DNA of 64,000 nt from Saccharopolyspora shandongensis (GCF_900106995.1 NZ_FNOK01000014.1:124001-188000); one strand, 5' to 3'. Positions 50,834-59,531 are shown, numbered from the stretch's first letter. Translations and numbers: made by a program. The notes: a model not told the origin generated them from the sequence alone.

Positions 50834-53269
50834 TCAGGGAGGGGAGTGCGCCGCGGGATCGCCTCCTCGAAGCGAGTTCTCCAGCGAGAACCGGGCGGTT
50901 TCCCCGGGGCCGAGGTGGACGGTGCGGGAACCGCAGGCGCAGGTGACCGGGAGGCGCCGGCGTCCGGGCCAGGTCCGGACGGTGGCGGTGCGGCCGGTCA
51001 CCCCGATGGTGAGCGGTTGGCCGCGGTAGCGGATGGTCAGCTCCAGCGGCCCCAGCTCGGTCGGCCACAGCGGGTTGAGGCGCAGCGCGCCGTCGCGGAC
51101 CTCGATGCCGGCGAAGCAGCGTTGCAGGATGTCGATGCTGCCCGCCATGGCGGCCAGGTGGATGCCTTCGGCGGTGGTGCCGTGCTGGGTGTCGTGGATG
51201 TCGCCGGCCAGCACTTCGTCGAAGAACTCCAGCGCGCGGTGCCGCCGGCCGCGGGCGAGGACCCAGGCGTGGACGACGGCGCTGAGGGTCGATCCGTGGC
51301 TGGTGCGCGTCAGGTAGTACTCGATGTTGTCGGGAATGCTGGGCATGGGGTAGCCGAGTCTGCCGAGGATCTCCTCGAGTTCTTCGGCCGACAGCAGGTA
51401 GAACAGCATCAGCACGTCGGCCTGCTTGGACGCCTGGTAGCGGTTCGGGTCGTCGTCCTCCGCCTCCAGGATGCGGTCGAGGCGCTGGATGTCGCCGTAG
51501 CGCTGCCGGTAGGCGTCCCAGTCGAGTTCGGCGAGCCGGTCGTAGCCGTCGAACTGGCTGATGATCCCGTTCCCGTGGAAGGGCACGAACATGCGCTCGG
51601 CGATGCGCTTCCAGCGGTCGATCTCGTGGTGCCGGATGTCGAGCTGGTCGGTCAGCTCGTGCCGCCGCTGGTCGGGCAGCTCGCGGAGGACGTGCACGGC
51701 GGTGCGGCACAGCCAGGCGGTCATGACGTTGGTGTAGGCGTTGTTGTCGATTCCCGGCCGGTCCCGCCCGGGGTATGCGGTGTGGTACTCGTCCGGGCCG
51801 ACGACACCGCGGATGACGTAGCGGTCCCGGCCGCGGTCGTACTGGGCGAGCGAGGCGAAGAAGCGGGCGATCTCCAGGACCATCTCGGCGCCGAAGTCGC
51901 GGAGGAATTCCTCGTCCCCGCTGGCCTGGTGGTAGTGCCAGACGTTGTGGGCGATGGCGAGCCCGATGTGCCGCTGCAGGTGCGTGTGGTCGGGCAGCCA
52001 GCGGTCCGAGCGGGGGTTGAGGTGCAGGCGTTGAGTCTCCTCGCGGCCGTTGCTGCCGCTTTGCCAGGGGAACATCGCGCCCGCGAATCCGGCGTCGCGA
52101 GCGGCTTTGCGGGCCTGGCCCAGCCTGCGGTGGCGGTAGCGCAGCAGCGCTCGGCTCAACTGCGGCATGCGCAGGTCGAGGGTGGGCAGGACGAACAGCT
52201 CGTCCCAGAAGACGTGGCCGCGGTAGGCCTCGCCGTGCAGCCCGCGGGCCGGTAGCCCGGCGTCGAGATCGGTGGTGTTCGGCGAAACCGTCTGCAGCAG
52301 GTGGAACAGGTGCAGGTGCACGGCTTGCTGCGCGGCGGCGCTCATGGAGAGTCCACTGTGGAATTCGTTGTTCAGGCGTGCCCAGGCCATGCTGTGCGAT
52401 CGGCGCAGTTCGTCGAAGCCGGCGGCGTCGCGCACCTGTTCCGCGGCCTCGGTCACGGGCTCGGTGGCGGCGAAATCCCGGGAGGTGTGCAGCGAGACGA
52501 TCTTCTCCACCTGCACCTCGACGTCCCGTTCGACGTCGATGGTGAAATCGTGGGCGATCACCTCGCCGCGCTGCAGGAGCGAGCGCGCGTCGACGAGATC
52601 GCCGCCGACGCGCACCCGCGTCCGCTGGGCCTCGGCGACGTGGATGTCCGACTGGGACGTTCGTGCGTGCAGCACAACGATGTCCGGGGCGACCTCGGCG
52701 GTGCGGTGGTCGACGAGGTGCCGACCGCCGAGATCGCGATAACGGGCGACCCCGCTGTTGGTCACGTCCCCGTCGATCCCGCAGCGCAACGTCAGCGCCC
52801 CCGACCAGTCCTCGGCGACGAGCGTGGTCTCCAGGCCGGCGAGGTGGGGTGCGGCCAGGTGCACGAAGCGGTGCTGGACGATCCTGGTGGTGCGGGCTCG
52901 CCCATCGCGGAAGCGCAGTCGCCGGACCAGGAGACCGCGTTCGAGGTCCAGCTCCTGCTCGTGGTCCAGCACCTCGACCTGCGCCAGGTCGAACCACGGG
53001 CCGTCATCGGCGCGGAAGGTCAGCAGCAGCCAGTTCGGCATGTTGACCAGCGACTCGTTCTCCACTTCGCGCCCGGCGACGGTCGTGCTGAGCCGGTTGT
53101 AGCAGCCCGCGACGTAGGTGCCGGGGTAGTGCACGCCGTCGGCGCGGGATTCCGGCGCCGCTCCGCGCGTGGCGAAGTACCCGTTCCCCAACGTGCACAA
53201 CGCCTCTCGGCGGCCTTCGTCCTCCGGGACGAAGTCGTGGAAGCCGAACTGCCACGCGGTCGTGGTCAT
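50834..53269 (-). CDS. Second GH65 glycoside phosphorylase
   Basis: An 811-aa GH65 protein: N-terminal sandwich with LGNGYFATRGAAPESRADG, the catalytic block GVVGPDEYHTAYPG with the general-acid Glu, and DNNAYTNVMTAWLCRTA and ASKQADVLMLFYLL of the barrel. It should phosphorolyse an alpha-glucoside. It is clearly diverged from the paralogue at 25165 and no intact beta-phosphoglucomutase adjoins it. The ATG at 53269 overlaps the TGA of a tiny upstream frame (ATGA). No strong ribosome site is seen, so coupling may matter. Confidence 0.87.
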   Translation of the reverse strand: MTTTAWQFGFHDFVPEDEGRREALCTLGNGYFATRGAAPESRADGVHYPGTYVAGCYNRLSTTVAGREVENESLVNMPNWLLLTFRADDGPWFDLAQVEVLDHEQELDLERGLLVRRLRFRDGRARTTRIVQHRFVHLAAPHLAGLETTLVAEDWSGALTLRCGIDGDVTNSGVARYRDLGGRHLVDHRTAEVAPDIVVLHARTSQSDIHVAEAQRTRVRVGGDLVDARSLLQRGEVIAHDFTIDVERDVEVQVEKIVSLHTSRDFAATEPVTEAAEQVRDAAGFDELRRSHSMAWARLNNEFHSGLSMSAAAQQAVHLHLFHLLQTVSPNTTDLDAGLPARGLHGEAYRGHVFWDELFVLPTLDLRMPQLSRALLRYRHRRLGQARKAARDAGFAGAMFPWQSGSNGREETQRLHLNPRSDRWLPDHTHLQRHIGLAIAHNVWHYHQASGDEEFLRDFGAEMVLEIARFFASLAQYDRGRDRYVIRGVVGPDEYHTAYPGRDRPGIDNNAYTNVMTAWLCRTAVHVLRELPDQRRHELTDQLDIRHHEIDRWKRIAERMFVPFHGNGIISQFDGYDRLAELDWDAYRQRYGDIQRLDRILEAEDDDPNRYQASKQADVLMLFYLLSAEELEEILGRLGYPMPSIPDNIEYYLTRTSHGSTLSAVVHAWVLARGRRHRALEFFDEVLAGDIHDTQHGTTAEGIHLAAMAGSIDILQRCFAGIEVRDGALRLNPLWPTELGPLELTIRYRGQPLTIGVTGRTATVRTWPGRRRLPVTCACGSRTVHLGPGETARFSLENSLRGGDPAAHSPP

Positions 53270-53358
53270 GGCGCGCCAGGTTCCACCGTCGCGACGTGGG
53301 GCCTGCGACGCCCGAACAGACGTGCGCCGTGGGGCGGACCGATCCTCGTGGCAGCCAT
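53266..53358 (-). other. 30-codon frame coupled to the GH65 start; possible HAD-gene remnant
   Basis: The frame MAATRIGPPHGARLFG... ends in a TGA overlapping the GH65 ATG. Its start resembles MAATSIGPLRHHAVLFDLDG at 56150, the opening of a HAD phosphatase. It may be what is left of the beta-phosphoglucomutase gene expected upstream of GH65, now acting at most as a leader for coupled translation. Confidence 0.4.
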
Positions 53359-53429
53359 GATGACCTTGCGTTCGTTCGCGATGTGCTCGTGGGATACCCG
53401 AACCGCCGGGAGATTCCACCGGCGGCGGG

Positions 53430-53589
53430 TCACGACGCCAGCACGATCCCGGCTGCGACCGCGGTGACGGGCAGGACCAGCAGCCGGGCGCCTCGGCTGC
53501 CCGGCGGTGCTGTGCTCGCGCTCCAAGCCCAGCAGCAGCCCGATCGCCATCGCCGTGGCGAAGTGCACGAGCGCAGTCGTGGTGCCCAC
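53430..53589 (-). pseudogene. Frameshifted remnant of a small membrane protein, perhaps MgtC/SapB-like
   Basis: The first frame from 53589 reads ALVHFATAMAIGLLLGLERE, like the N-terminus of MgtC/SapB proteins. The continuation GARLLVLPVTAVAAGIVLA lies in another frame, ending at 53430. A single frameshift near 53505 would join them. Even joined, it would be only about 53 aa, far short of MgtC. Confidence 0.35.
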
Positions 53590-53807
53590 CGGACCTCCTC
53601 AGCCCGGTCGAGCGGTGTCCGCTCCGCACGCTCGGATACTGCCCGGCCATCACGCTGCCGCTCGCTCGTGCCGGTCCCCCCAGGGTTCAGCTCACCGGTG
53701 CGCTTGCCCAGAGGACATCGTCGGCAGCGGCTCGGCGGCGTCGATGTGCGATCTCGGCCGGCGGCGGGTACACCCCCGCCAGGTGCCGACCCGGGAATGG
53801 GGGAGCT

Positions 53808-54254
53808 ATGACCGAGGACCAGCCTCGGATCGTGGTGGGTGTGGATGGTTCGCCCGGTTCTCGTGCTGCGCTGCGCTGGGTCCTGCGTTATGCCGAGCAG
53901 TGCGGCGGCACGGTCATCGCGGTGCTGGCCTGGGCGCCCCCGGCCTACACCGAGATCGCACCGATGCCTCCAGCGCTGTCGGACGAGGATTCGGCCGCTC
54001 GTGCGGAGTGGGAGTTGCGGAAGGCCGTCGACGAGACCTCGGCATTGCTGGCGACATCGGTTCCCGTTGGCCGGAAGGTGGTTCGCGGGCACGCCGCGCG
54101 AGCGTTGCTGGACGAGGCCCGGGGAGCGGATCTGCTGGTGGTGGGCAGCCGCGGGCACGGTGGATTCGCCGGTGCGCTCCTCGGATCGGTGGGGCAGCAC
54201 TGCGTGAGCCACGCGCACTGCCCGGTGGTCGTCGTCCGTCCGGCCGCGAGCTGA
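53808..54254 (+). CDS. Universal stress protein, single domain
   Basis: A 148-aa Usp: RIVVGVDGSPGSRAALRW and the complete ATP site GSRGHGGFAGALLGSVG. ATG after GGGGGAG. It is close in sequence style to the Usp at 34877 (QHCVSHAHCPVVVV versus QYCVNHAPCPVVVV), so the two are probable paralogues. It is convergent with the Hsp20 gene. Confidence 0.9.
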   Translation: MTEDQPRIVVGVDGSPGSRAALRWVLRYAEQCGGTVIAVLAWAPPAYTEIAPMPPALSDEDSAARAEWELRKAVDETSALLATSVPVGRKVVRGHAARALLDEARGADLLVVGSRGHGGFAGALLGSVGQHCVSHAHCPVVVVRPAAS

Positions 54255-54265
54255 CTCGGCGAGGA

Positions 54266-54296
54266 GGAGGCGCGACCGCGATCCGGCCGCGCCTCC
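54266..54296. terminator. Hairpin between convergent Usp and Hsp20 genes
   Basis: GGAGGCGCG (54266-54274) pairs with CGCGCCTCC (54288-54296) around a 13-base loop, between the two stop codons. Confidence 0.55.
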
Positions 54297-54303
54297 CCGC
54301 GGT

Positions 54304-54711
54304 TCACTTGCCCTTGCGCATCACCGGGATCTCCTTGCGCGCCTCGGTTTCACGCCGTGGCATGTGGATGGTGAGGATGCCCGCCTCGTACTCGGCCTTG
54401 ATGTTCTCGGTGTTGCAGCTGGTCGGCAGCAGCAGGGTGCGGCTGAACGAACCGTAGAAGAACTCGCTGTGGCGATCGGTGCGCTCCTCGTGCTTGCGCT
54501 CCGCGTTGATCTTGAGCTGGTTGCCCTCCACGTTGATGTGGATGTCCTTGTCCGGATTCACCCCGGGCAACTCGCATCGGACCACGTATTCGTTCTTCTC
54601 GGCGTAGGTTTCCACGCGCATGGCATGCCGTTCACCGAAGGGCCACTCGGTTTCGAACATCTGGAAGATGTCGGGCAGGCCCAGGCTCGGCCGAGGCTGC
54701 AAGCTGGTCAT
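54304..54711 (-). CDS. Hsp20/alpha-crystallin small heat-shock protein
   Basis: A 135-aa small heat-shock protein. The alpha-crystallin domain spans about 30-120 with YVVRCELPGVNPDKDIHINV and the AEYEAGILTIHMP strand pair that carries the G-x-L motif. It should form ATP-independent holdase oligomers. The ATG at 54711 follows GGAGGACACC. The size and stress-gene setting resemble HspX/Acr of mycobacteria. A 28-bp inverted repeat lies about 60-85 bases upstream. Confidence 0.9.
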   Translation of the reverse strand: MTSLQPRPSLGLPDIFQMFETEWPFGERHAMRVETYAEKNEYVVRCELPGVNPDKDIHINVEGNQLKINAERKHEERTDRHSEFFYGSFSRTLLLPTSCNTENIKAEYEAGILTIHMPRRETEARKEIPVMRKGK

Positions 54712-54768
54712 GGTGTCCTCCATAGAGCGAAAGGTGAGCGATGTCCACAATCCGCCGCGCGCTCGGCG

Positions 54769-54796
54769 CGGAACGGGGCCGGCCGACCCCGTTCCG
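54769..54796. promoter_or_regulatory. Inverted repeat upstream of hsp20 with a DevR-like core
   Basis: CGGAACGGGG (54769-54778) and CCCCGTTCCG (54787-54796) are perfect 10-bp arms around CCGGCCGA. The core GGGCC-GGCC-GACCC fits GGGNC-N4-GNCCC. It could be the operator of hsp20. Reading it as a hairpin terminator is possible, but no gene ends here. Confidence 0.45.
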
Positions 54797-55113
54797 GCCG
54801 ACCTCGTCGCGGGTACCCGTGCGGGGTCGAGCGGGAAACCCGTGGCGCGGGGGAGCGTCGCCACGACGAACATCGCAGGAGGCGCCGACCATGACGTGAA
54901 GCCAGCTGTGGTGGCGGAAGCAGGCCGACCACTCGGCACGGCTCTCGGTTCCTGGAGATCACCGACCCGGCCAGCGGGGAGAGGGTGATCAGCTGCCGCG
55001 CTGACCGACTCGTTCCGCGGAGGGCGATCGGCTCCACGAGGTGACCTTTGTGGACGATCGAACCGGCCTTCCTCCGCGCCGAGCCGGTCGGGTGCGGGCT
55101 GGAGGTGATCGGA

Positions 55114-55941
55114 ATGACCGGTGGCGGGAGCGAGGAACGGACCGGCGGAGTCGGGAAGCGGCTGCCGCGTTCGGTTTACGAACGCGAGCTGTTCCGGTTG
55201 CAGAGCGAGCTGGTGAAGCTGCAGGAGTGGGTCCGCGTCGAGGGCACTCGGCTCGTGGTGGTCTTCGAGGGGCGTGACGCGGCCGGGAAGGGCAGCACGA
55301 TCAAGCGGGTGGCCGAGTACCTCAACCCGCGGGTCGCGCGGATCGTGGCGCTTCCGGCCCCGTCGGAGCGGGAGCGCTCGCAGTGGTACTTCCAGCGTTA
55401 CGTCGAGCGCCTGCCGGCGGCTGGGGAGATCGTGCTGTTCGACCGCAGCTGGTACAACCGCGCGGGCGTCGAACGCGTGATGGGGTTCTGCACGGAGGAG
55501 GAGTACCGCCTGTTCCTGCGGCAGTGCCCGGTGCTGGAGGGCTTGCTCGTCGAGGACGGCCTGCTGCTGCGGAAGTACTGGTTCTCGATCAGCCAGGCCG
55601 AGCAGGAGCGGCGGCTGCGCAAGCGCATGGACGACCCGATGCGCCGGTGGAAGCTGTCGCCCATCGATCTGGAATCGGTGTCCCGCTGGGACGAGTACTC
55701 GAAGGCCAGGGACGAGATGCTCGCGGCGACCGACGCGCCGAAGGCGCCGTGGTACCTGGTGGAGAGCGAGGACAAGCGGCGGGGCCGCATCAACATGATC
55801 GCACACCTGCTTTCCAGCATCCCGTACCGCGAAATGCCACGCCCCCGGGTAGACCTGCCGGCGCGACCACGGCCCGGCTTCTACGAGCGGCCGCCCAAGG
55901 AGAACTTCACGTACGTACCCGACCACGCCGCCGCACTCTGA
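55114..55941 (+). CDS. ppk2: Polyphosphate kinase 2
   Basis: A 275-aa PPK2-family enzyme. The Walker A motif is EGRDAAGKGST at about 52-62, Walker B FDRSWYNRAG, and the lid has an Arg-rich helix. The family transfers phosphate between polyphosphate and nucleoside di- or monophosphates. The single-domain length and NFTYVPDHAA tail fit class I, usually making GTP or ATP from polyphosphate. ATG after GGAGGTGATCGG. Its place in the stress island suggests energy supply during stasis. A weak GGAC-GATC half box lies at 55052. Confidence 0.9.
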   Translation: MTGGGSEERTGGVGKRLPRSVYERELFRLQSELVKLQEWVRVEGTRLVVVFEGRDAAGKGSTIKRVAEYLNPRVARIVALPAPSERERSQWYFQRYVERLPAAGEIVLFDRSWYNRAGVERVMGFCTEEEYRLFLRQCPVLEGLLVEDGLLLRKYWFSISQAEQERRLRKRMDDPMRRWKLSPIDLESVSRWDEYSKARDEMLAATDAPKAPWYLVESEDKRRGRINMIAHLLSSIPYREMPRPRVDLPARPRPGFYERPPKENFTYVPDHAAAL

Positions 55942-56001
55942 TGCGTCGACCGCCCCGGCGGCCGGTTCGCGAAATGCTCGGGGGAATGATCGATCCACAC
56001 C

Positions 56002-56013
56002 GGACGATCGTCC
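56002..56013. promoter_or_regulatory. 12-bp palindrome GGACGATCGTCC
   Basis: A perfect palindrome with GGAC-N4-GTCC, a truncated DosR-box geometry, 60 bases after ppk2 and next to a HAD remnant. With no intact gene starting nearby, its function is doubtful. Confidence 0.25.
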
Positions 56014-56036
56014 ATGGCTCGTACGCCCAGCCCGGC

Positions 56037-56150
56037 CTACTCGGATTTGCTCCCTGCACCAGGGATGCGATGCGCGAGAGCAATGAGCACTCCGTCCAGG
56101 TCGAAAAGCACCGCGTGGTGGCGGAGCGGACCGATGCTCGTAGCGGCCAT
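56037..56150 (-). pseudogene. N-terminal stub of a HAD phosphatase (beta-PGM-like)
   Basis: The frame from 56150 encodes MAATSIGPLRHHAVLFDLDG followed by VLI, a clear HAD motif I, then stops after 37 codons. All later HAD motifs are missing. The same opening occurs in degraded form at 53358 next to the second GH65 gene, suggesting that both descend from one gene. Confidence 0.6.
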
Positions 56151-56240
56151 GATGGCTCCGTGCGGGTACGACGCCCCTGCGGGTTTGCGCCGGAGCGCAT
56201 TCGCGCGGTTCGCGGGCGCACGGTCGACTCCGGGGGACAC

Positions 56241-56281
56241 GCCCTTTGCTTCCCGAAAAGGACTGAGGCGAAGGGCTTTTT
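56241..56281 (+). terminator. Probable intrinsic terminator with T-run
   Basis: GCCCTT (56241-56246) pairs with AAGGGC (56271-56276), followed by TTTTT, with a 24-base loop that can fold further. It is rare in this window in having a real T-tract. It lies 300 bases after ppk2. Confidence 0.45.
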
Positions 56282-56401
56282 GCTATCCGATCCGCACATC
56301 GAGCCGGCCGGACGGCTCGATGCGCGGGGCAGGCTCCAGAAGGCGAAGCAGCGCTGCGCGTTACCTCCCCTTCCGCCAAGGGCCCCTCGTCGGTGGTCTC
56401 C

Positions 56402-57382
56402 TCAGCCGCTCCGCGCGCGATGGTTTCTGCGGTAGTCCCGAGGCGTCGTGCCCGTGAGGTCACGGAAGTGGCGGCGCAGGACCGCCGGAGACGTGAACCC
56501 CGTGTTCGTCGCGACCTGTTCCACGGGGACGTCCGTTTCCTCCAGCAGGCGTTGAGCTTCCAGGAGGCGGATGCGGAGCAGGTACTGGAGCGGGGCCAGG
56601 CCGGTGTGCGCGCGGAAGCGGCGGGTGAGGCTGCTGGGGCTGGTGCGGGCGTGGGTAGCGACGTCCGTGAGGGTGAGGGCCGTGTGGAGGCGGGACCGCA
56701 TCCAGGCGAGGATGGGCTCCAGACCCGCGCTCTCCGCTAGCTCCCGCGCGATCGTGTCCCGCACGTCGTCCGCGTAAGGATGCAGCGGCGTGATGAGTTC
56801 CCGGGACGTCTCCCCGGCCACCTGTCTGCCGTGGTCCCGGGCGAGGACGTGCAGGCAGACGTCCATGCCCCCGAAGACGCCCGCCGCCGTGAGGAAGGGC
56901 CCGTCCTCGACCACCGTGCCGAGCGGGTCGACCGTGACGCGGGGGTGGCGTGCCGCCAGCTCCTCCCTGTACCGCCAGCTGGTCGTGGCGCACCGGCCGT
57001 CCAGGAGGCCGGTCGCCGCCAGCGTGAACGTACCCGTGCCGACGGCGGCGATGCGGCTTCCTCGGTCCGCCGCGGCGTGGAGGGCGGCGCGGACAGCCGG
57101 TGGCGGCTCGGCGCGGTGGACGCCGTGGGTGGGGATCAGGATCACCTCCGCCGACGAGAGGCCGTCCAGACCGTACGGGGGCGCAACGCCGAGTGGGGCA
57201 GGGGCCGCCGTCTTCACCCGGCCTTCGGGCGCGCACATCCTGACCTCGTACGTCACGTCCGGGTGTTCGCGGCAGGCCGTTCCGAAGACCAGGCCCGGCA
57301 CGGTGAGGTGGTGTCCCGGGACCCCGTCGAGGGCGAGGACGGCGATGACCGGCATGGGGGGAAACCACTTCTCGTCCGTCAT
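56402..57382 (-). CDS. GATase1-AraC transcriptional regulator (GlxA/FtrA type)
   Basis: A 326-aa regulator. Residues about 10-185 are a DJ-1/GATase1-like domain (PVIAVLALDGVPGHHLT), and the C-terminal 100 residues are an AraC helix-turn-helix pair (TLTDVATHARTSPSSLTRRF and VEQVATNTGFTSPAVLRRHF). The usual elbow Cys is replaced: AAVGTGTFTLAATG has Gly, so the domain is presumably a ligand sensor only. ATG at 57382 after GGGGAGG. A close paralogue faces it at 58365 across the protease gene. Confidence 0.87.
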   Translation of the reverse strand: MTDEKWFPPMPVIAVLALDGVPGHHLTVPGLVFGTACREHPDVTYEVRMCAPEGRVKTAAPAPLGVAPPYGLDGLSSAEVILIPTHGVHRAEPPPAVRAALHAAADRGSRIAAVGTGTFTLAATGLLDGRCATTSWRYREELAARHPRVTVDPLGTVVEDGPFLTAAGVFGGMDVCLHVLARDHGRQVAGETSRELITPLHPYADDVRDTIARELAESAGLEPILAWMRSRLHTALTLTDVATHARTSPSSLTRRFRAHTGLAPLQYLLRIRLLEAQRLLEETDVPVEQVATNTGFTSPAVLRRHFRDLTGTTPRDYRRNHRARSG

Positions 57383-57408
57383 GCCTCCCCACCCTCCTCG
57401 GCCTGCGG

Positions 57409-58236
57409 TCAGCGGTCCTCGTGCAGTGTCCTGCTGATCCACTTCTGATGCGCGGGCACGTTGGTGTACAGGCCGGGGCCGGTCGAGCACGTGGTGTCCC
57501 AGTCGCCGTCCCCCGAGGTGGTCCCCACGAGTTCCCAGCGGCCGCGCACCCCGCGCTGGAGCTGCGGGCCACCGGAGTCCCCGACGCACGCCATGGCATT
57601 CGGAGTCAGGCTGACCGTGCACAGGCGGGTCTCGTCGGCGCGGCCGAAGCACTCCGCCTCCGTGCCCCTGCGGGTGTTCAACTCCTGGAGCCGGTCGGGG
57701 AATCTCACCTTCTCGAGGTCGGTGACATCGACGACCGTTCCGAAACCGAGGATCCGGGTGGGCGTGCCCGCAGGCCCAGCCTTCGCGGCGATGCGGAGGG
57801 GCTGCTGGGGGACAGGGCGGTCCAGGCGCACCAGTGCCAGATCGTTGTAGGACGGGTGGTCCTCTGCTGCGTCCACGTAGCCCGGATGCACGATGATCTT
57901 GTCGACTTCGCGGACCGTGCCGCCGGTCTTGCGGTGCTCGCTGCCGATCCGCACCGTCCCGGTCGGAGTCGTCCACTTGACGCAGTGCGCCGCGGTGAGC
58001 ACCCACCGCGGGTCGATCAGCGTCGCCCCGCACTGGGCGTCGGCCTCCTCCATCGGGATCGTCGCCATGAACGGATAGCGCTCGGTCGAGTCCTGGCCGT
58101 TGACGATGGCCTCAGCACTGCCTGCCATCGCCGTGGCGCCGAGGATGGCCGTCGCACCGGCCGTCGCGAGAGCGTTCGTGAATCGGCGCCGTCGGTGGCG
58201 GGGCAGGGGACGGGCGGACGAGTCCGGGTGCGGCAC
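57409..58236 (-). CDS. Secreted trypsin-like serine protease (S1)
   Basis: A 275-aa protein with an Arg-rich, Tat- or Sec-like signal (HRRRRFTNAL, then a hydrophobic stretch ending GSAEA near 43). IVNGQDSTERYPF is the mature-type N-terminus of S1 proteases. The catalytic triad is His84 (TAAHC), Asp132 (NDLALVRL) and Ser221 (GDSGGP); paired Cys at 69/85 and others suggest disulfides. GTG start at 58236. It lies between two AraC regulators, and only 26 bases from the one downstream, which may regulate it. Confidence 0.9.
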   Translation of the reverse strand: MPHPDSSARPLPRHRRRRFTNALATAGATAILGATAMAGSAEAIVNGQDSTERYPFMATIPMEEADAQCGATLIDPRWVLTAAHCVKWTTPTGTVRIGSEHRKTGGTVREVDKIIVHPGYVDAAEDHPSYNDLALVRLDRPVPQQPLRIAAKAGPAGTPTRILGFGTVVDVTDLEKVRFPDRLQELNTRRGTEAECFGRADETRLCTVSLTPNAMACVGDSGGPQLQRGVRGRWELVGTTSGDGDWDTTCSTGPGLYTNVPAHQKWISRTLHEDR

Positions 58237-58364
58237 AGGTGGCCTTTCGCAGTGGGTGAGACGGCCGGGGCTTTCTTGTTCCCGGCCCTGATCACCGTCA
58301 TCCTCCGTGGCCAGGGACGGTCCGGAACAGCGGCTGGGATGTCACCCTCCGCTAAATTCCGGAC

Positions 58365-59444
58365 ATGTCACTGATCGCCGTCCTGGCCCACGACGGGGTT
58401 CCCGGGCACCAGCTCACCGCCCCGCTGTCCACGTTCGCCACTGCGGCGCATCACCACCCCCCGGTGGCCTACGACGTGCGGGTCTGCGCCGCCCCCGGTT
58501 TCACGAGCACGGGCGGGCCCGGCGCGTTCCGCGTCGAGACGCCTTGGGGGCTGGAGGGGCTCGACGGCGCCGACACCGTTCTCCTGCCGGGGCACGATGC
58601 GTTCCGGGACCCGCCGTCGTCCGGCCTCGTCGATGTCCTCCGCGATGCCGTCGCACGCGTCGGGGCCGTCGGCGCCGGTGCGTTCACGCTCGCGGCCACC
58701 GGGCTCCTCGACGGCCGCCGCGCCGCCACCAGCCGCCGGCACGCACAGGAACTCGCCCGCCTCCACCCCGGGATCGCCGTCGCCCCGGAAGGCGAGGTCG
58801 TCGCGGACGGCCCCTTCCACAGCGGCGCGGGGGTGCTCGGCGGCGTCGACCTCTGCCTCCACCTGATCACCCTGGACCACGGCGTGCGGGTGGCGATCGA
58901 GACCGAGCGGCAGCTGTTCCTGCGGCTCCACGACCAATTCGGTGACCCCGAGCACGAGACCGGGGTCGACGCCGCGTACAACGCAGTCACCCCGCCCGGC
59001 AGCAGCCTCGCACCCGTCACACGGTGGATGGAGGTCAACTTGCACGAGGCACTGACCCTCGCCGACATCGCCGCGCAGGCGGGACTCGGCGAGCGCAGCC
59101 TCACCCGGCGGTTCCGGGCCGAGACCGGCCTCACCCCGCTCCAGTACCTGCTGCGCACCCGCGTGCAGCGAGCCCAGCGGCTCCTCGAACGCACCGACGA
59201 CCCCGTCGAACGCATTGCGCTCCTGACAGGCCTCGGCACACCCGCCAACCTGCGGCACCACTTCCAGCGCCTGACAGGTGCAAGCCCCAGCACGTACCGC
59301 GCGGCGTTCCGGGCCCTCGTCTCCGACGTGACGTGGCGCGAGGGCGCCGCGGGAGCGGAAGAGGAGCGGGGAAAGCGCAACCCCGCGAATGGACCGTCTC
59401 CTGCAACCGAGAAGAGGCAGACGGCGATCCACCGCGAACCGTAG
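58365..59444 (+). CDS. GATase1-AraC transcriptional regulator, paralogue
   Basis: A 359-aa regulator of the same architecture as 56402-57382: SLIAVLAHDGVPGHQLTA at the start, GAVGAGAFTLAATG without the Cys nucleophile, and an AraC domain (TLADIAAQAGLGERSLTRRF, PLQYLLRTRVQRAQRLL). The C-terminal 45 residues are an extra charged tail. No ribosome site precedes the ATG (ATTCCGGAC), so a leaderless mRNA is likely. It is divergent from the protease, and the 128-base gap between them probably holds both promoters. Confidence 0.86.
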   Translation: MSLIAVLAHDGVPGHQLTAPLSTFATAAHHHPPVAYDVRVCAAPGFTSTGGPGAFRVETPWGLEGLDGADTVLLPGHDAFRDPPSSGLVDVLRDAVARVGAVGAGAFTLAATGLLDGRRAATSRRHAQELARLHPGIAVAPEGEVVADGPFHSGAGVLGGVDLCLHLITLDHGVRVAIETERQLFLRLHDQFGDPEHETGVDAAYNAVTPPGSSLAPVTRWMEVNLHEALTLADIAAQAGLGERSLTRRFRAETGLTPLQYLLRTRVQRAQRLLERTDDPVERIALLTGLGTPANLRHHFQRLTGASPSTYRAAFRALVSDVTWREGAAGAEEERGKRNPANGPSPATEKRQTAIHREP

Positions 59445-59531
59445 CCGTCACGGAAGAGCGTTCTCAAATGCGAGCGGATCGGCCGCGCTCCGGCTCGCGG
59501 CACGGCCGAGGCATCCGGCGCGGCACCAACA

